64,000 nt of DNA from assembly GCF_002953255.1 (NCBI RefSeq), contig NZ_CP026498.1, positions 1,783,291-1,847,290 on the forward strand, given 5' to 3'. Positions 8,222-16,217 of the stretch are shown here, piece after piece. The translations under genes and the position numbers were made by a program. The first letter of the stretch is position 1, and every line of letters begins with the position of its first letter. Under the pieces are notes generated by a model. The model saw only the letters and a list, made by a program, of their open reading frames with translations, made no database searches and was not told where the DNA came from. The stretch comes from Streptomyces sp. CB01881 (GTDB taxonomy: Bacteria > Actinomycetota > Actinomycetes > Streptomycetales > Streptomycetaceae).

Positions 8222-8648
8222 GCGGCCGGCCGCCCGCCCGGGCCGCCGTGATCAGGTGCCGTGGAGTCGTCGCGCGGGCGCGCAGCTCGTTGGGGGCCCG
8301 GCCGCTCGGGCGCCAGTCGGTGCTCCAGCGTGTCCGGTTGTCGGCCCGCGGCTCGTCGCGGAGCCCGGCGCAGCGCCCGGCGCGGGGCTGTGGACGAGAC
8401 CCGGGCGGCGCGCCGCCCGGGCGGCCTCTCGGCGCGGAATCCCCCGGTCACGCCCCGGATCACCGGGCAGTCGCGCACCCCGCGTCAGCCGTTCCGGAGG
8501 TTCGCCGGGGCGACACCGCGTTCCCGTCGAGGCGTCATCACGGCTTCCTGCGAACGGAGTTGATCCGGAATGTTGACCTTCACATCGGTGTGAACACGTA
8601 CTGTCGTGAGCGAAGGAAAAACCAACGGCCGTTGAGGAGCCACCCGTC
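8222..8648. other. Non-coding stretch between TetR and hydrolase genes
   Basis: About 425 bases whose open frames have no credible coding character. The distal end (8573-8604) holds a TTGACC box, a palindrome and a TACTGT box upstream of the hydrolase gene; the rest shows nothing specific. Confidence 0.5.
8579..8594 (+). promoter_or_regulatory. Palindromic candidate operator upstream of the hydrolase gene
   Basis: Perfect inverted repeat TTCACA-TCGG-TGTGAA lying between TTGACC (8573-8578) and TACTGT (8599-8604), about 55 bases before the hydrolase start. The 20-base spacer between the boxes is long. The palindrome is placed where a repressor or a spacer-twisting activator, such as the MerR protein encoded nearby, could act. 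Confidence 0.45.
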
Positions 8649-9437
8649 ATGACCGAGAAGCCCGCCACCCCCGCCCCGCTCGCCCGGACCGTCGTCGGCT
8701 CCGGCCCCGGTCTGCTGCTCGCCCACGGCGCCGCCGGCAGCGGCGTCAACAACTGGGGCCCGCTTCTGGAGGACCTCGCCGCCCACCGCACCGTCGTCGC
8801 CCCGGACTTCCCCGGCTCCGGCGACTCCCCGTTCGAGCCGGTGGCGCCCACCCTGGACGAGCTGGCGGACCGGCTCGTCGCGGCCGCCGTCGAGGAGGGC
8901 CTGGAGACCTTCGACCTGGCCGCCTACTCGCTGGGCGCCGCCGTGGCCGTCCGCGCCGTGAACCGCCACCCGCAGCGGGTCCGCTCGCTGCTCCTGGTAG
9001 CCGGGGTGGCCGGCGGCGACCACCGCCTGCGGATCACGGCCGAGCTGGCCGTCGGCCTGGCCGACCAGCCGGAGCTGATGGCACGCTTCCTGCTCTCGGT
9101 GGTCTTCGGGTCGAGCTGGGTCAGCTCGCTCACCCCCGAGCAGCTCGCCGGCCTGCACGCCAACCTGCTCACCCCCCTTCCGGCCGCCTCCCGGCAGCAG
9201 TTCGAACTGGTGGGTTCGCTGAACGTGCGGGACGAGCTGGGCTCCATCGCGGTGCCGACGCTGGTGATCAGCCCCACCGAGGACATGCTGGTGCAGCCCA
9301 GCCAGCACCGCGCCCTGGCCGACGGCATCCCGGGCGCCCGGTTCACGGAGCTGGCCGCCGGCCACATGGCCGTCGTCGAGCAGCTGCCCGAACTGCGCAA
9401 GCTGATCCTGGACTTCCTCACCGGCCCCGCGGAGTAA
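8649..9437 (+). CDS. Alpha/beta hydrolase
   Basis: 262-residue serine hydrolase of the alpha/beta fold with all expected elements in order. These are the oxyanion loop LLAHGAAGSG, the nucleophile elbow AAYSLGAAVAV (Ser), the acidic residue in SPTEDMLV (Asp) and the catalytic His in AAGHMAVVE. There is no signal peptide, so it is cytoplasmic. The substrate is unknown; esters or lactones are typical for the family. A GAGGAGCCACCCGTC leader gives the ATG a good ribosome-binding site. Confidence 0.9.
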   Translation: MTEKPATPAPLARTVVGSGPGLLLAHGAAGSGVNNWGPLLEDLAAHRTVVAPDFPGSGDSPFEPVAPTLDELADRLVAAAVEEGLETFDLAAYSLGAAVAVRAVNRHPQRVRSLLLVAGVAGGDHRLRITAELAVGLADQPELMARFLLSVVFGSSWVSSLTPEQLAGLHANLLTPLPAASRQQFELVGSLNVRDELGSIAVPTLVISPTEDMLVQPSQHRALADGIPGARFTELAAGHMAVVEQLPELRKLILDFLTGPAE

Positions 9438-9537
9438 CCGGCCCGCCGGGAGCCACCTCAGCCGCCGGAACCACCGGGAACGACCCCGGCCCCGGCCCGG
9501 AGGGAACAGCGTCGGGCGGGCGGGCGTTCCGGTGATC

Positions 9538-9936
9538 ATGCGCATCGGAGAACTCGCCCGCCTGACCGGGGTGTCCACCCGCCTCCTGCGGTACTACGAG
9601 GAGCAGGGCCTGCTCCACCCGGAGCGGTCTGCCGCCGGCTACCGCGAGTACGGCGAGGACGCCCTGGTCCGGGTGCGACAGGTCCGCGGCCTGCTGGCGG
9701 CGGGCCTGTCCACCCGGGTGATCGCCGAGATCCTGCCGTGCGCCACCGGCCCCCTCCCCGCCCTGGAGGCCTGCCCCGACCTGCTCGGCACCCTGCGCGG
9801 CGAACTCTCCGATCTCGACGCCCGCATCGGCGAGCTGACCCGCAGCCGGCAGGCGCTCGCCCGCTACCTCGACACCGCCGTCCCCACCACACACGTGGCC
9901 GCCGAACAGGCGCCGCCGGTGTACGCCGCCGCCTGA
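9538..9936 (+). CDS. MerR family transcriptional regulator
   Basis: 132 residues. The N-terminus MRIGELARLTGVSTRLLRYY is a textbook MerR winged helix, followed by EEQGLL and a dimerising coiled coil (LRGELSDLDARIGELTRSRQAL). It lacks the Cys set of metal sensors, so it is probably a small-molecule sensor. A GTG two codons upstream is an alternative start. It follows the alpha/beta hydrolase by 100 bases on the same strand. MerR proteins activate promoters with over-long spacers, and the hydrolase promoter region has a 20-base spacer with a palindrome. Confidence 0.9.
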   Translation: MRIGELARLTGVSTRLLRYYEEQGLLHPERSAAGYREYGEDALVRVRQVRGLLAAGLSTRVIAEILPCATGPLPALEACPDLLGTLRGELSDLDARIGELTRSRQALARYLDTAVPTTHVAAEQAPPVYAAA

Positions 9937-10102
9937 CGGGCCGCCACGGGACCGCGCGGGCGCGCCTCCTCCCGGCGTGCCCTCCGCCGTCTCCCCCGTC
10001 TCCCCCTGCGAGCTGGACGCAGTACGACATGTCTCAATCTTCCGATCGTGTCGCCGGCCACCCAGTACGCCGTGGGAGGGCCCCCGTGCCACCATCCCGC
10101 AG

Positions 10103-10525
10103 GGCGCCGAGGCCTCGCTGTTCGAAATGCTGCGCCCCCTGCCGGGCGGCCCGGTCACCGGCGTGGTCGCGGTGCTGATGGTGATGACCTTCTTCATCAC
10201 CAGCGCCGGCTCCGCCTCGCTCGTCCTCGGCTCGCTCTCCCACCGCGGCCCGCTGCACCCGCGCCCCAGGCCGGTCGCGGCCGCACTGCTGCCGACCGGC
10301 GGGCTCACCGCGCCGCAGCACGCCACCGTCCTGGTAGTCCTGCCGTTCGTCGTGGTCATGCTGCTGCTCTGCGTCTCCCTGCTGAAGGAGCTCCGCAAGG
10401 ATCCGGCGGCCGGCCCGTCCCGCCTCCACCCCGTGCACGGCCTGCGCGACGCCGTCCGGGTCGCCGTCGGCGAGGCCATGGCCGACGCCGGCGCCCGGCG
10501 TGGCGACCGCCCTCCGTCGGAATGA
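10103..10525 (+). pseudogene. Remnant of a BCCT-family (betaine/choline) transporter
   Basis: The frame encodes ASLFEMLRPLPGGPVTGVVA, a membrane segment VLMVMTFFITSAGSASLVLG, then GGLTAPQ and LPFVVVMLLLCVSLLKELRK. These match, in order, the last helices of BCCT transporters (consensus VTSxDSGSLVL, GGLTALQ, SLLKALR). Only the C-terminal quarter is present. The region between the two helices is shortened and made of Pro/Arg-rich sequence, and the functional Ser-Asp-Ser motif is changed to SAGSAS. The reading frame extends upstream to 9977, but that part has no homology. I read it as a decayed gene rather than a functional short protein. Confidence 0.6.
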
Positions 10526-10530
10526 CGGCC

Positions 10531-10560
10531 GCGGCCCCACTCCGCACGGCGTGGGGCCGC
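10531..10560 (+). terminator. GC-rich hairpin after the BCCT remnant
   Basis: Ten-base arms GCGGCCCCAC and GTGGGGCCGC (10531-10540, 10551-10560) with a 10-base loop, just beyond the stop at 10525. Probably the original terminator of the transporter gene. It is followed by short ACACCGGCCCGCGC direct repeats. Confidence 0.55.
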
Positions 10561-10697
10561 ACACCGGCCCGCGCACACCGGCCCGCGCGACCGGCCCCGC
10601 GCACGCGGGCCCTCCCGGGACGAACCGACGCCCGCCCCCCATCCGGACTTCACCCACGCGTAGCGATCGTTCACACCGCCCTGGAACGCTCCCTGAC

Positions 10698-10877
10698 ATG
10701 AACGCCAACCCTCCGGCGACCCTCCAGGATCCGCGCTTCCCGCTCCCCCAGCGCCACCGCCGATTCCTGGCCTGCGCCGCCGTCCTCGCTTCCGTCGCCC
10801 TCGGCACCTTCGGCGTCGGCGCCACCGTCGAAACCGTCCAGCACGCCCCCGTGGCCGCGGCACCGGCCAGCCGGTGA
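10698..10877 (+). CDS. Small single-span membrane or exported peptide, hypothetical
   Basis: 59 residues from ATG 10698. A polar, basic N-terminus (PQRHRR) precedes one hydrophobic segment, FLACAAVLASVALGTFGVGA, and a short Ala-rich tail. It could be a small membrane protein or a signal peptide with a very short mature part. No ribosome-binding site is convincing and no family is recognised. It ends only 40 bases before the antitoxin gene. Confidence 0.4.
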   Translation: MNANPPATLQDPRFPLPQRHRRFLACAAVLASVALGTFGVGATVETVQHAPVAAAPASR

Positions 10878-10898
10878 TGTGATCCGGGCCACATTCGA

Positions 10899-10921
10899 CC
10901 GTGGTATGGTCCGTGGTATGG
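10899..10921 (+). promoter_or_regulatory. Direct-repeat operator candidate at the toxin-antitoxin promoter
   Basis: CCGTGGTATGG occurs twice, at 10899-10909 and 10911-10921, a 12-base period. The first copy contains a TATGGT -10-like box (10905-10910) and the second contains the ATG of the antitoxin. Ribbon-helix-helix antitoxins bind such tandem sites to repress their own operon. Confidence 0.5.
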
Positions 10922-11199
10922 CTACGACCAAGAAGTACACCGTGACCCTGCCTGAGAAGCTCGCGGAGCAGATCCGCGCCCAGGTCGGCCCGGGCGAGTT
11001 CAGCCGGTATGTCACGCAGGCCATAGAGCGCCAGGCCGAGCGGGACAGACTGAACGAACTGGTGGGCTGGTGGGAGTCCGAGTACGGCCCGGTCCCCGAC
11101 GAAGCGCTGCGTGAGGCCGAGGCCGAGCGGCACGAACACGACGCCTGGTTCGCCGCCCGCGAGGCGCGCGTACTGGAACAGGAACGGCGGGCCAGTTGA
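10918..11199 (+). CDS. Ribbon-helix-helix antitoxin (VapB-like)
   Basis: 93-residue protein. The N-terminal strand KKYTVTLPEKLAEQI followed by FSRYVTQAIERQ is a ribbon-helix-helix DNA-binding fold. The C-terminal half is acidic and helical (EALREAEAERHEHDAWFAAR), suited to wrapping the toxin. I start at ATG 10918 rather than 13 codons earlier because the fold begins there and a -10-like box lies just before it. Its stop overlaps the TTG start of the PIN-domain gene, the usual arrangement for a coupled antitoxin-toxin operon. Confidence 0.85.
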   Translation: MATTKKYTVTLPEKLAEQIRAQVGPGEFSRYVTQAIERQAERDRLNELVGWWESEYGPVPDEALREAEAERHEHDAWFAAREARVLEQERRAS

Positions 11200-11594
11200 A
11201 CACCGACCTCGTCTACGTTCTCGACTCCGAGGGCCTGTCCCAGGGGGCACTGGGCACCACATCCATGGGTGCGCGACTCAAGGACGCAGCACGGAGCGGA
11301 ATCCGAGTCGTCACCAGCTCGATGACCATGATCGAGGCGCATCATGAGCGCATCAACAAGGCCGCCTGGAACTGGACCCTCTCCCGCATCGTCGTCGAGC
11401 CGGTCACCCAGGAGGTCGCCGAGGAGGCGGTCGTCCTCCTCCGGGACGCCGGGTTGCACGGCCACAAGTACGCGATCGACGCCGCACTGGTCGCCGTCGC
11501 ACTTCGGCAGTCCGGCAGGGTCGTCGTCTACACGTCCGACGTCGACGACATCGAACGCATCTCCGGCGGACGCCTGAGAGTCGCCCGACTCTGA
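11196..11594 (+). CDS. PIN-domain ribonuclease toxin (VapC-like)
   Basis: 132 residues. The four acidic positions of a PIN nuclease appear in order: Asp in VYVLDSEG, Glu in SSMTMIEAH, Asp in HKYAIDAALVAVA and Asp in VVYTSDVDDI. Such toxins cleave RNA in a metal-dependent way and are neutralised by the adjacent antitoxin. The start is TTG 11196, overlapping the antitoxin stop as TTGA, so translation is coupled and the weak start may keep toxin below antitoxin. The gene is convergent with the Wadjet-type gene, with 3 bases between stops. Confidence 0.85.
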   Translation: MNTDLVYVLDSEGLSQGALGTTSMGARLKDAARSGIRVVTSSMTMIEAHHERINKAAWNWTLSRIVVEPVTQEVAEEAVVLLRDAGLHGHKYAIDAALVAVALRQSGRVVVYTSDVDDIERISGGRLRVARL

Positions 11595-11597
11595 CCC

Positions 11598-13319
11598 TCA
11601 GGCCCGCTGTTCCTCGCGCGGCCCGACCGGGGTGGGGATGGTGACCGTGGCGTCCCGGCGGGAGTGCCGGCCGGTGCCCGGGGCCGGGAGGAGGTCGGCG
11701 GCCGGGGCGTAGCGGGCGGCGGGGGCGCGGAGGAGCCAGCCCGGGGGGCGGGTGCCGCGGGGGGTGGGTGCGAGCAGGCCCATCCGGTGGAGCAGGTCGA
11801 GGGTGTCGCGGCGCAGGGCGGTGCGGTCGGCGAGGTAGTCGCGGCGCCAGCCGGCCGGGAGGCCGTACTCGTCGGCGAGGTCGCCCAGGGCGCCGTCTAT
11901 CAGCGCGTCCGGGACGGGGACGTCCGCGCCGGTGGCCTCGCCGGGGAGCGGTCGGACCTCCTCGACGAGACGCTCGACCAGCAGCAGGGCCGCCTGGGCC
12001 ACGGTGCCGGCCCCGGGCAGGGCGAGGTCGGTGAGCTCGTCGGCGGGGTCGACCAGGGCGACGCCCTCGGCCCGGATCTCGGCCTCCAGGCCGAGGAAGT
12101 CGGCGAGGGCGGCGGGGCCCGTGTGGCCGTGGTCGCGGAGCCAGGCGCGCTGGTCCTCGGTCAGGTCGGCGGCGAGGACGGCCGGGGTCTCGGCGAGGCG
12201 GCGGCGGACGGCGGTGCCGGGCTCGGCCTCGCCGGCGCGGCGGATCAGGCCGGCGGCGTCGGCGGCGAGGGCGGGTGTCCCGGCGGGGACGGCGCGGGCC
12301 AGCTCGCGGTCGACCGTCAGGACGGCGCCCTCCTCGGCGAGGTCCACGGGTATGTCCGCGAGCACCTGCCAGTCGGCGAGGGTGGCGAACGCCATGGCGA
12401 GGTCGGCGGGGACGTCGGCACGGTCCTGCACGGATGCGGCGGCGCGCATCGCGGCGAGCAGCCGGCCGAGCGGGAGCTGCTCGGGCGCGTCGACCAGCAG
12501 GGCCAGGGCGAGGGCGAGTTGGGCGTAGCCACCGGGGGTGAACGGGGCGCCCGTGCCGGGGTGTTCGAGCCGGCGGGCGGCGCCCGGGCCGAGGCCCGCC
12601 TTGCAGAGGCGGGCGTGCCAGGGGCCGACCACCAGGCGGTAGCCGAGCAGGGTGTCGAACCGCTCGGTGAGCCAGTCGCGGTGACGGCGGATTAGTGGGA
12701 ACCCGTCGGCGTGCGGCCCGGAGGCGGTCACCAGTGGGTGGGCCAGCAGCAGGCGGGCGGCGATCCGGCGCTCGGCGGCGGCGGAACGGTCCTGCGTGCC
12801 GGCCGCGGAGGAGCGCGACTGCTCGGGCTTGCGGTGCTTGCCGGGCGTGCCCGGCTTCGCACCCGAGGGGACGACGGTCGACGCGCCCGTGTCGCGCCGG
12901 GCCCGGCGCAGGCCGCGCGCCGCGCGGGCCTCGCGGGCGCGCAGCGCGGCGGGCGCGTGCGCGGTGGGGCCGTGCCACCAGCTGATCTCGGCCCCGGGCG
13001 GGCCGGGTGCGGGGCCGGCGGCCGGCTCCGCGGGGACGCCGAAGTGGCGGGCGGGGTAGAGGCCGAAGGAGGCGGTGCAGAGGTCGTCGGCGGCGCCGGG
13101 GCCGGCCTCGGCGAACCACCGGGCGAGCCGGAGCAGTCCCGGGTCGGGCGAGAGTCCGGCGGCCTCCGCGGCCGGGCCGGCCTCCTGCGGAGTGTCAAGC
13201 CCGGCTTCGCGTACGGCGACGACGGCGTCGGTGGTGCCCCGCCCCGCCCCGCCCGCGCGCCCGTCCGACGTGCCGCCGGCCACCTGCGTGGCGCCGGCCG
13301 CGTACTCCTGCTGCTCCAT
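11598..13319 (-). CDS. Wadjet-type component: DUF2398 (TIGR02678) with a DUF2397-like N-terminal remnant
   Basis: 573 residues. Residues about 182-560 match DUF2398: AARLLLAHPLVTASG, FPLIRRHRDWLTERF, GYRLVVGP, FTPGGYAQLALALALL and the C-terminal LLVERLVEEVRPLPG. That family normally has about 400 residues and belongs to four-gene Wadjet (JetABCD) plasmid-defence operons with DUF2397, DUF2399 and an SMC-like ATPase. Residues about 60-143 (LRLARWFAEA, SFGLYPARHFG, ISWWHGP, ALRAREARAARG) resemble the end of DUF2397, joined by a Gly/Lys/Ser linker. Neither the ATPase nor DUF2399 is nearby, so this looks like a fused remnant, or a domesticated orphan. The ATG at 13319 is nearly leaderless behind a TAGTCT box (13330-13335). 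Confidence 0.75.
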   Translation of the reverse strand: MEQQEYAAGATQVAGGTSDGRAGGAGRGTTDAVVAVREAGLDTPQEAGPAAEAAGLSPDPGLLRLARWFAEAGPGAADDLCTASFGLYPARHFGVPAEPAAGPAPGPPGAEISWWHGPTAHAPAALRAREARAARGLRRARRDTGASTVVPSGAKPGTPGKHRKPEQSRSSAAGTQDRSAAAERRIAARLLLAHPLVTASGPHADGFPLIRRHRDWLTERFDTLLGYRLVVGPWHARLCKAGLGPGAARRLEHPGTGAPFTPGGYAQLALALALLVDAPEQLPLGRLLAAMRAAASVQDRADVPADLAMAFATLADWQVLADIPVDLAEEGAVLTVDRELARAVPAGTPALAADAAGLIRRAGEAEPGTAVRRRLAETPAVLAADLTEDQRAWLRDHGHTGPAALADFLGLEAEIRAEGVALVDPADELTDLALPGAGTVAQAALLLVERLVEEVRPLPGEATGADVPVPDALIDGALGDLADEYGLPAGWRRDYLADRTALRRDTLDLLHRMGLLAPTPRGTRPPGWLLRAPAARYAPAADLLPAPGTGRHSRRDATVTIPTPVGPREEQRA

Positions 13320-13641
13320 GTCGTTGACCAGACTAGACGGTGGGCCCGGCCCCCGCTGGCAGCAAGGGGACCCGGTACCGAATTGGCCGGCCGTGCCCCG
13401 GTGCGACGTCGCCCAGCCGGTCACCACGCCGCCCCGCCCGTCACCTCGGCGCCCCGTCCACCACCGCGGCGCCCCGCCCGCCGCCGCGTCACCCCGCGGG
13501 CCCGACGGCCGCTACGCGCCGGTAACAAGCCCCTTCCCCCACTCGGGCCCGGTCGCCTAGGGTGCGAACGAACAGGCCGGCCCGCCGCGCCACGTCCGCA
13601 GCACCGCCCGCCCCGCCCGAACTCCCGGAGGACACCGCCGC
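13320..13641. other. Divergent intergenic region
   Basis: Lies between the Wadjet-type gene and the lysoplasmalogenase gene. It holds -10-like boxes for each direction (TAGTCT on minus at 13330-13335, TAGGGT on plus at 13558-13563). From about 13425 to 13500 there is a run of degenerate repeats of CGGCGCCCCG(C/T)CC. No coding sequence is seen. Confidence 0.5.
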
Positions 13642-14406
13642 ATGAGCATCCGCACCACCACCCGCGCCGTTCTCGGCGGGCGCCTGCGCAGCGCCACCGG
13701 GCTGCTCACCGGCTTCGCCGCCACCTCGGCCGCCCACCTGGGCGCACTCCTCACCGACACGCCCGTACTGCGGCACGCCACCAAGCCGGCGCTGATGCCG
13801 CTGCTGGCCGCACACAGCGTCACGGCCGCCGCCACGGCGGGCCGGGAGGCTCCGAAGCTGCTGGCGCCCGCGCTGCTGCTCAGCGGGGGCGGCGACGTGC
13901 TGCTCCAGCTCGGCGACGACACCGCGTTCCTGGCCGGCATGGGCTCCTTCGCGGCGGCACACGTCTGCTACGTGACGATGTTCGTCCGGCAGGGGGCGCT
14001 GAGCGACCGGCGGCGGGCGCTGGTCGTCGCCGCCGCGTACGCGACGGCCTGGGCGGCGATGGTGGGGCGGCTCTGGCCGGATCTCGGCGACCTCCAGGCC
14101 CCGGTGGCCGGGTACAGCCTGCTGCTCGCCTCGACGGCGGTCACCTCGGCGGGGCTGGGGTGGCGGACGGGCGTGGGCGGGGCGCTCTTCCTGCTCTCCG
14201 ACACGCTGATCGCCACCAAGCTGGCGAAGTGGCGGGAGCTGCCGGGGCATCAGTTCTGGATCATGGCCACGTACATCCTGGCCCAGTACCTGCTCGCCAC
14301 CGGCGCCCTGCGCGCCGCGGAGGCCTCCGGGTCCGCGGAGGTCTCCGGGCCGGGAGGGGCCGCCGACGCCCCGCAGTGGCCGGGGGCCCGCGCCGTCACC
14401 GCCTGA
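13642..14406 (+). CDS. YhhN family integral membrane protein (lysoplasmalogenase-like)
   Basis: 254 residues with about eight membrane helices. Typical YhhN phrases are HATKPALMPLLAA, LLLSGGGDVLLQLGDD, FLAGMGSFAAAHVCYV and GGALFLLSDTLIATKL, the last two carrying the acidic and polar residues thought to form the active site. Animal members (TMEM86) cleave the vinyl ether of lysoplasmalogens; the bacterial substrate is unknown. A Ser/Ala/Pro-rich tail of about 30 residues follows the last helix. GGAGGACACCGCCGC gives a good ribosome-binding site. A perfect hairpin separates it from the convergent surface protein gene. Confidence 0.88.
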   Translation: MSIRTTTRAVLGGRLRSATGLLTGFAATSAAHLGALLTDTPVLRHATKPALMPLLAAHSVTAAATAGREAPKLLAPALLLSGGGDVLLQLGDDTAFLAGMGSFAAAHVCYVTMFVRQGALSDRRRALVVAAAYATAWAAMVGRLWPDLGDLQAPVAGYSLLLASTAVTSAGLGWRTGVGGALFLLSDTLIATKLAKWRELPGHQFWIMATYILAQYLLATGALRAAEASGSAEVSGPGGAADAPQWPGARAVTA

Positions 14407-14426
14407 GGCTCCTCCCGGAACAGGAC

Positions 14427-14457
14427 GGTGCCGCCGGGCCATCGGCCCGGCGGCACC
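14427..14457. terminator. Bidirectional hairpin terminator
   Basis: Perfect 14-bp stem (14427-14440 with 14444-14457) and a 3-base ATC loop between two convergent genes. Confidence 0.85.
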
Positions 14458-14510
14458 AGACGGCCGACCGCACGACCACCGGCGCGCTCGGCCTCGCCGG
14501 CGGCGGCTCT

Positions 14511-15122
14511 TCAGGCGGAGCCGGCACCGGTCCGCCGCCGCAGCAGCCAGAAGCCGCCGATGCCGCCGACGACCAGCGCCGCACCGCCGGCCAGCTCCGC
14601 CGGGTTGGAGGCGACCGAGCCGCCGAGGCCGGTCTTCACCGCGCCGTGCGGGGCGATCTGCTGGCTGCCCGCGCCGGACTGCCCGAGCGAGCCCGCCCAC
14701 TCCCCGGCGGCCTGTCCCCACTCGCCGAGGCTCCCGGCCGGCGACGAATCGGTCGTCGACGCGGACACGGTGGTCACCGTGACGCTGGTGGAGAAGGCGG
14801 CGCCGTCGGGGCAGGTGCCGTCGACCTTGTTGTCGCCGCTGTACTTGCCCGCCAGCCGGGCCGAGCCGGTGTGCTTGCCGTCGGAGCCGAGCGTGAGGGT
14901 GGCCGGGCCGCCCTCGAACGCCTGGGAGTTGGCGGTGATGGTCTTGCCGTCGGGCTTGTCGGACTTCTCGCAGGAGACCGTGACCGTCACGGTCTGGCCC
15001 GGTGCGGCCTGGGATGGGCTGACCGTGGCGGCGCCGTCCTTGGCCAGCGCGATGGGGGCCGTCAGGCCGGTCAGCACTGTCGCGCCGATCAGGGCGGCGG
15101 CGGCCGTACGCGTGGGGCGCAT
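14511..15122 (-). CDS. Secreted, cell-surface-anchored hypothetical protein
   Basis: 203 residues. An N-terminal signal peptide (MRPTRTAAAALIGATVLTGL, ending near APIALA) is followed by an all-beta, Ig-like region with Val/Thr alternation (QTVTVTVSCEKS) and two Cys. Then come a Ser/Gly linker, the phrase VKTGLGG, a hydrophobic span (ALVVGGIGGFWLL) and RRR at the end. That tail is typical of actinomycete surface proteins handled by membrane anchoring or sortase, though a clean LAxTG is not seen. The start at 15122 has a GGAGG site; an upstream in-frame ATG at 15197 would spoil the signal peptide. Confidence 0.8.
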   Translation of the reverse strand: MRPTRTAAAALIGATVLTGLTAPIALAKDGAATVSPSQAAPGQTVTVTVSCEKSDKPDGKTITANSQAFEGGPATLTLGSDGKHTGSARLAGKYSGDNKVDGTCPDGAAFSTSVTVTTVSASTTDSSPAGSLGEWGQAAGEWAGSLGQSGAGSQQIAPHGAVKTGLGGSVASNPAELAGGAALVVGGIGGFWLLRRRTGAGSA

Positions 15123-15275
15123 GCCGGAACCTCCGGGATTCTCGGGCGTAGCCGGGGACTCCGATGTCCTCGTGATCGAACAACCACACCCAGTCATTCA
15201 CCGACGCTAGGCACCCCTCCCCCGCCCGGCCACCGCTCTGGACCGTTCGAGGGAGGACCCGCTACCGGGAGTGCG

Positions 15276-16079
15276 TCAGAGGTCCAGGTCGACCACGACC
15301 GGGGCGTGGTCGGAGGTGCCCTTGCCCTTGCGGGCCTCGCGGTCGACGTAGCTGTCGGTCACGGCGTCGGCGAAGGCCTTGTTGCCGTAGGTGAGGTCGA
15401 TCCGCATCCCCCGGTTCTTCGGGAAGGCCAGCTGGCGGTAGTCCCAGTAGGTGTAGGGGCGGTCGTACTTGAGCGGGCGGGGCACGACGTCCTGGAGGCC
15501 GGCCTCGGCGAGGGCGGCGAGGGTGGCGCGCTCGGCGGGGGTGACGTGGGTGAGGCCCTCGAAGGCGGCGACGTCGAAGACGTCCTCGTCGGCCGGGGCG
15601 ATGTTGAAGTCCCCGAGGACGGCGAACGGGCGCGGCCCGGCGGCGTCCTCCAGCGCGGCCTGGCGCAGGGCCTCCAGCCACTCCAGCTTGTAGCGGTAGT
15701 GGGCGTGGCCGACCTCGCGGCCGTTGGGCACGTAGACCGACCAGACCCGGACCGGGCCGCAGGTGGCGGCGATGGCGCGCGGCTCGACGTCGGGCAGCAG
15801 GGCGTCGTCGGCGAGGTAGCCGGGCTGGCCGGGGAGGTCGCGCACGACGTCGTCCAGGCCGATCCGGGAGACGACGGCGACGCCGTTCCACCGGCCGGTG
15901 CCGTGCGCGGCCGTCTCGTAGCCCAGCTCGCGCACGGCCTCGTACGGGAAGGCGTCGGCGGCGCACTTGAGCTCCTGGAGGCAGAGCACGTCCGGCTTGG
16001 CGCTCTCCAGCCATTCGAGGAGCTTGGGCAGCCGCGCGGTGACGGAGTTGATGTTCCAGGTGGCGATGCGGACGGTCAC
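15276..16079 (-). CDS. xthA: Exodeoxyribonuclease III (AP endonuclease family)
   Basis: 267 residues, normal for the family. It removes abasic sites and 3' blocks during DNA repair. All metal and catalytic motifs are present: TWNINS (Asn), CLQELK (metal-binding Glu), VYVPNG, LGDFNIAP (Asp-x-Asn) and the terminal TSDHAPVV (Asp-His). The start is GTG 16079. It is flanked by unrelated genes on the same strand and appears to be transcribed alone or with the gamma-glutamyltransferase gene upstream, 138 bases away. Confidence 0.95.
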   Translation of the reverse strand: MTVRIATWNINSVTARLPKLLEWLESAKPDVLCLQELKCAADAFPYEAVRELGYETAAHGTGRWNGVAVVSRIGLDDVVRDLPGQPGYLADDALLPDVEPRAIAATCGPVRVWSVYVPNGREVGHAHYRYKLEWLEALRQAALEDAAGPRPFAVLGDFNIAPADEDVFDVAAFEGLTHVTPAERATLAALAEAGLQDVVPRPLKYDRPYTYWDYRQLAFPKNRGMRIDLTYGNKAFADAVTDSYVDREARKGKGTSDHAPVVVDLDL

Positions 16080-16217
16080 GGCGGGCGGCCTTCCCGGTGG
16101 TTCGGACGGTGGTTCGTCGGGTCGTGCGGACGACGGGTGGGCGCCCGCAGGACGCCCACCCCGAATCTACCGCCGCCCACCGACAAACCGGCCCGGCCCC
16201 GGGCGCGGGCCGGCGCC

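Noticed and set aside
8252-8851. 199-codon minus-strand frame across the hydrolase promoter
   Set aside because: It overlaps the hydrolase start antisense, has Arg/Gly/Pro composition and no ribosome-binding site or domain.
9977-10525. Full 182-residue frame as an intact small transporter
   Set aside because: The first 42 residues have no homology and the rest covers only the last helices of a 12-helix family with altered motif residues; called a pseudogene.
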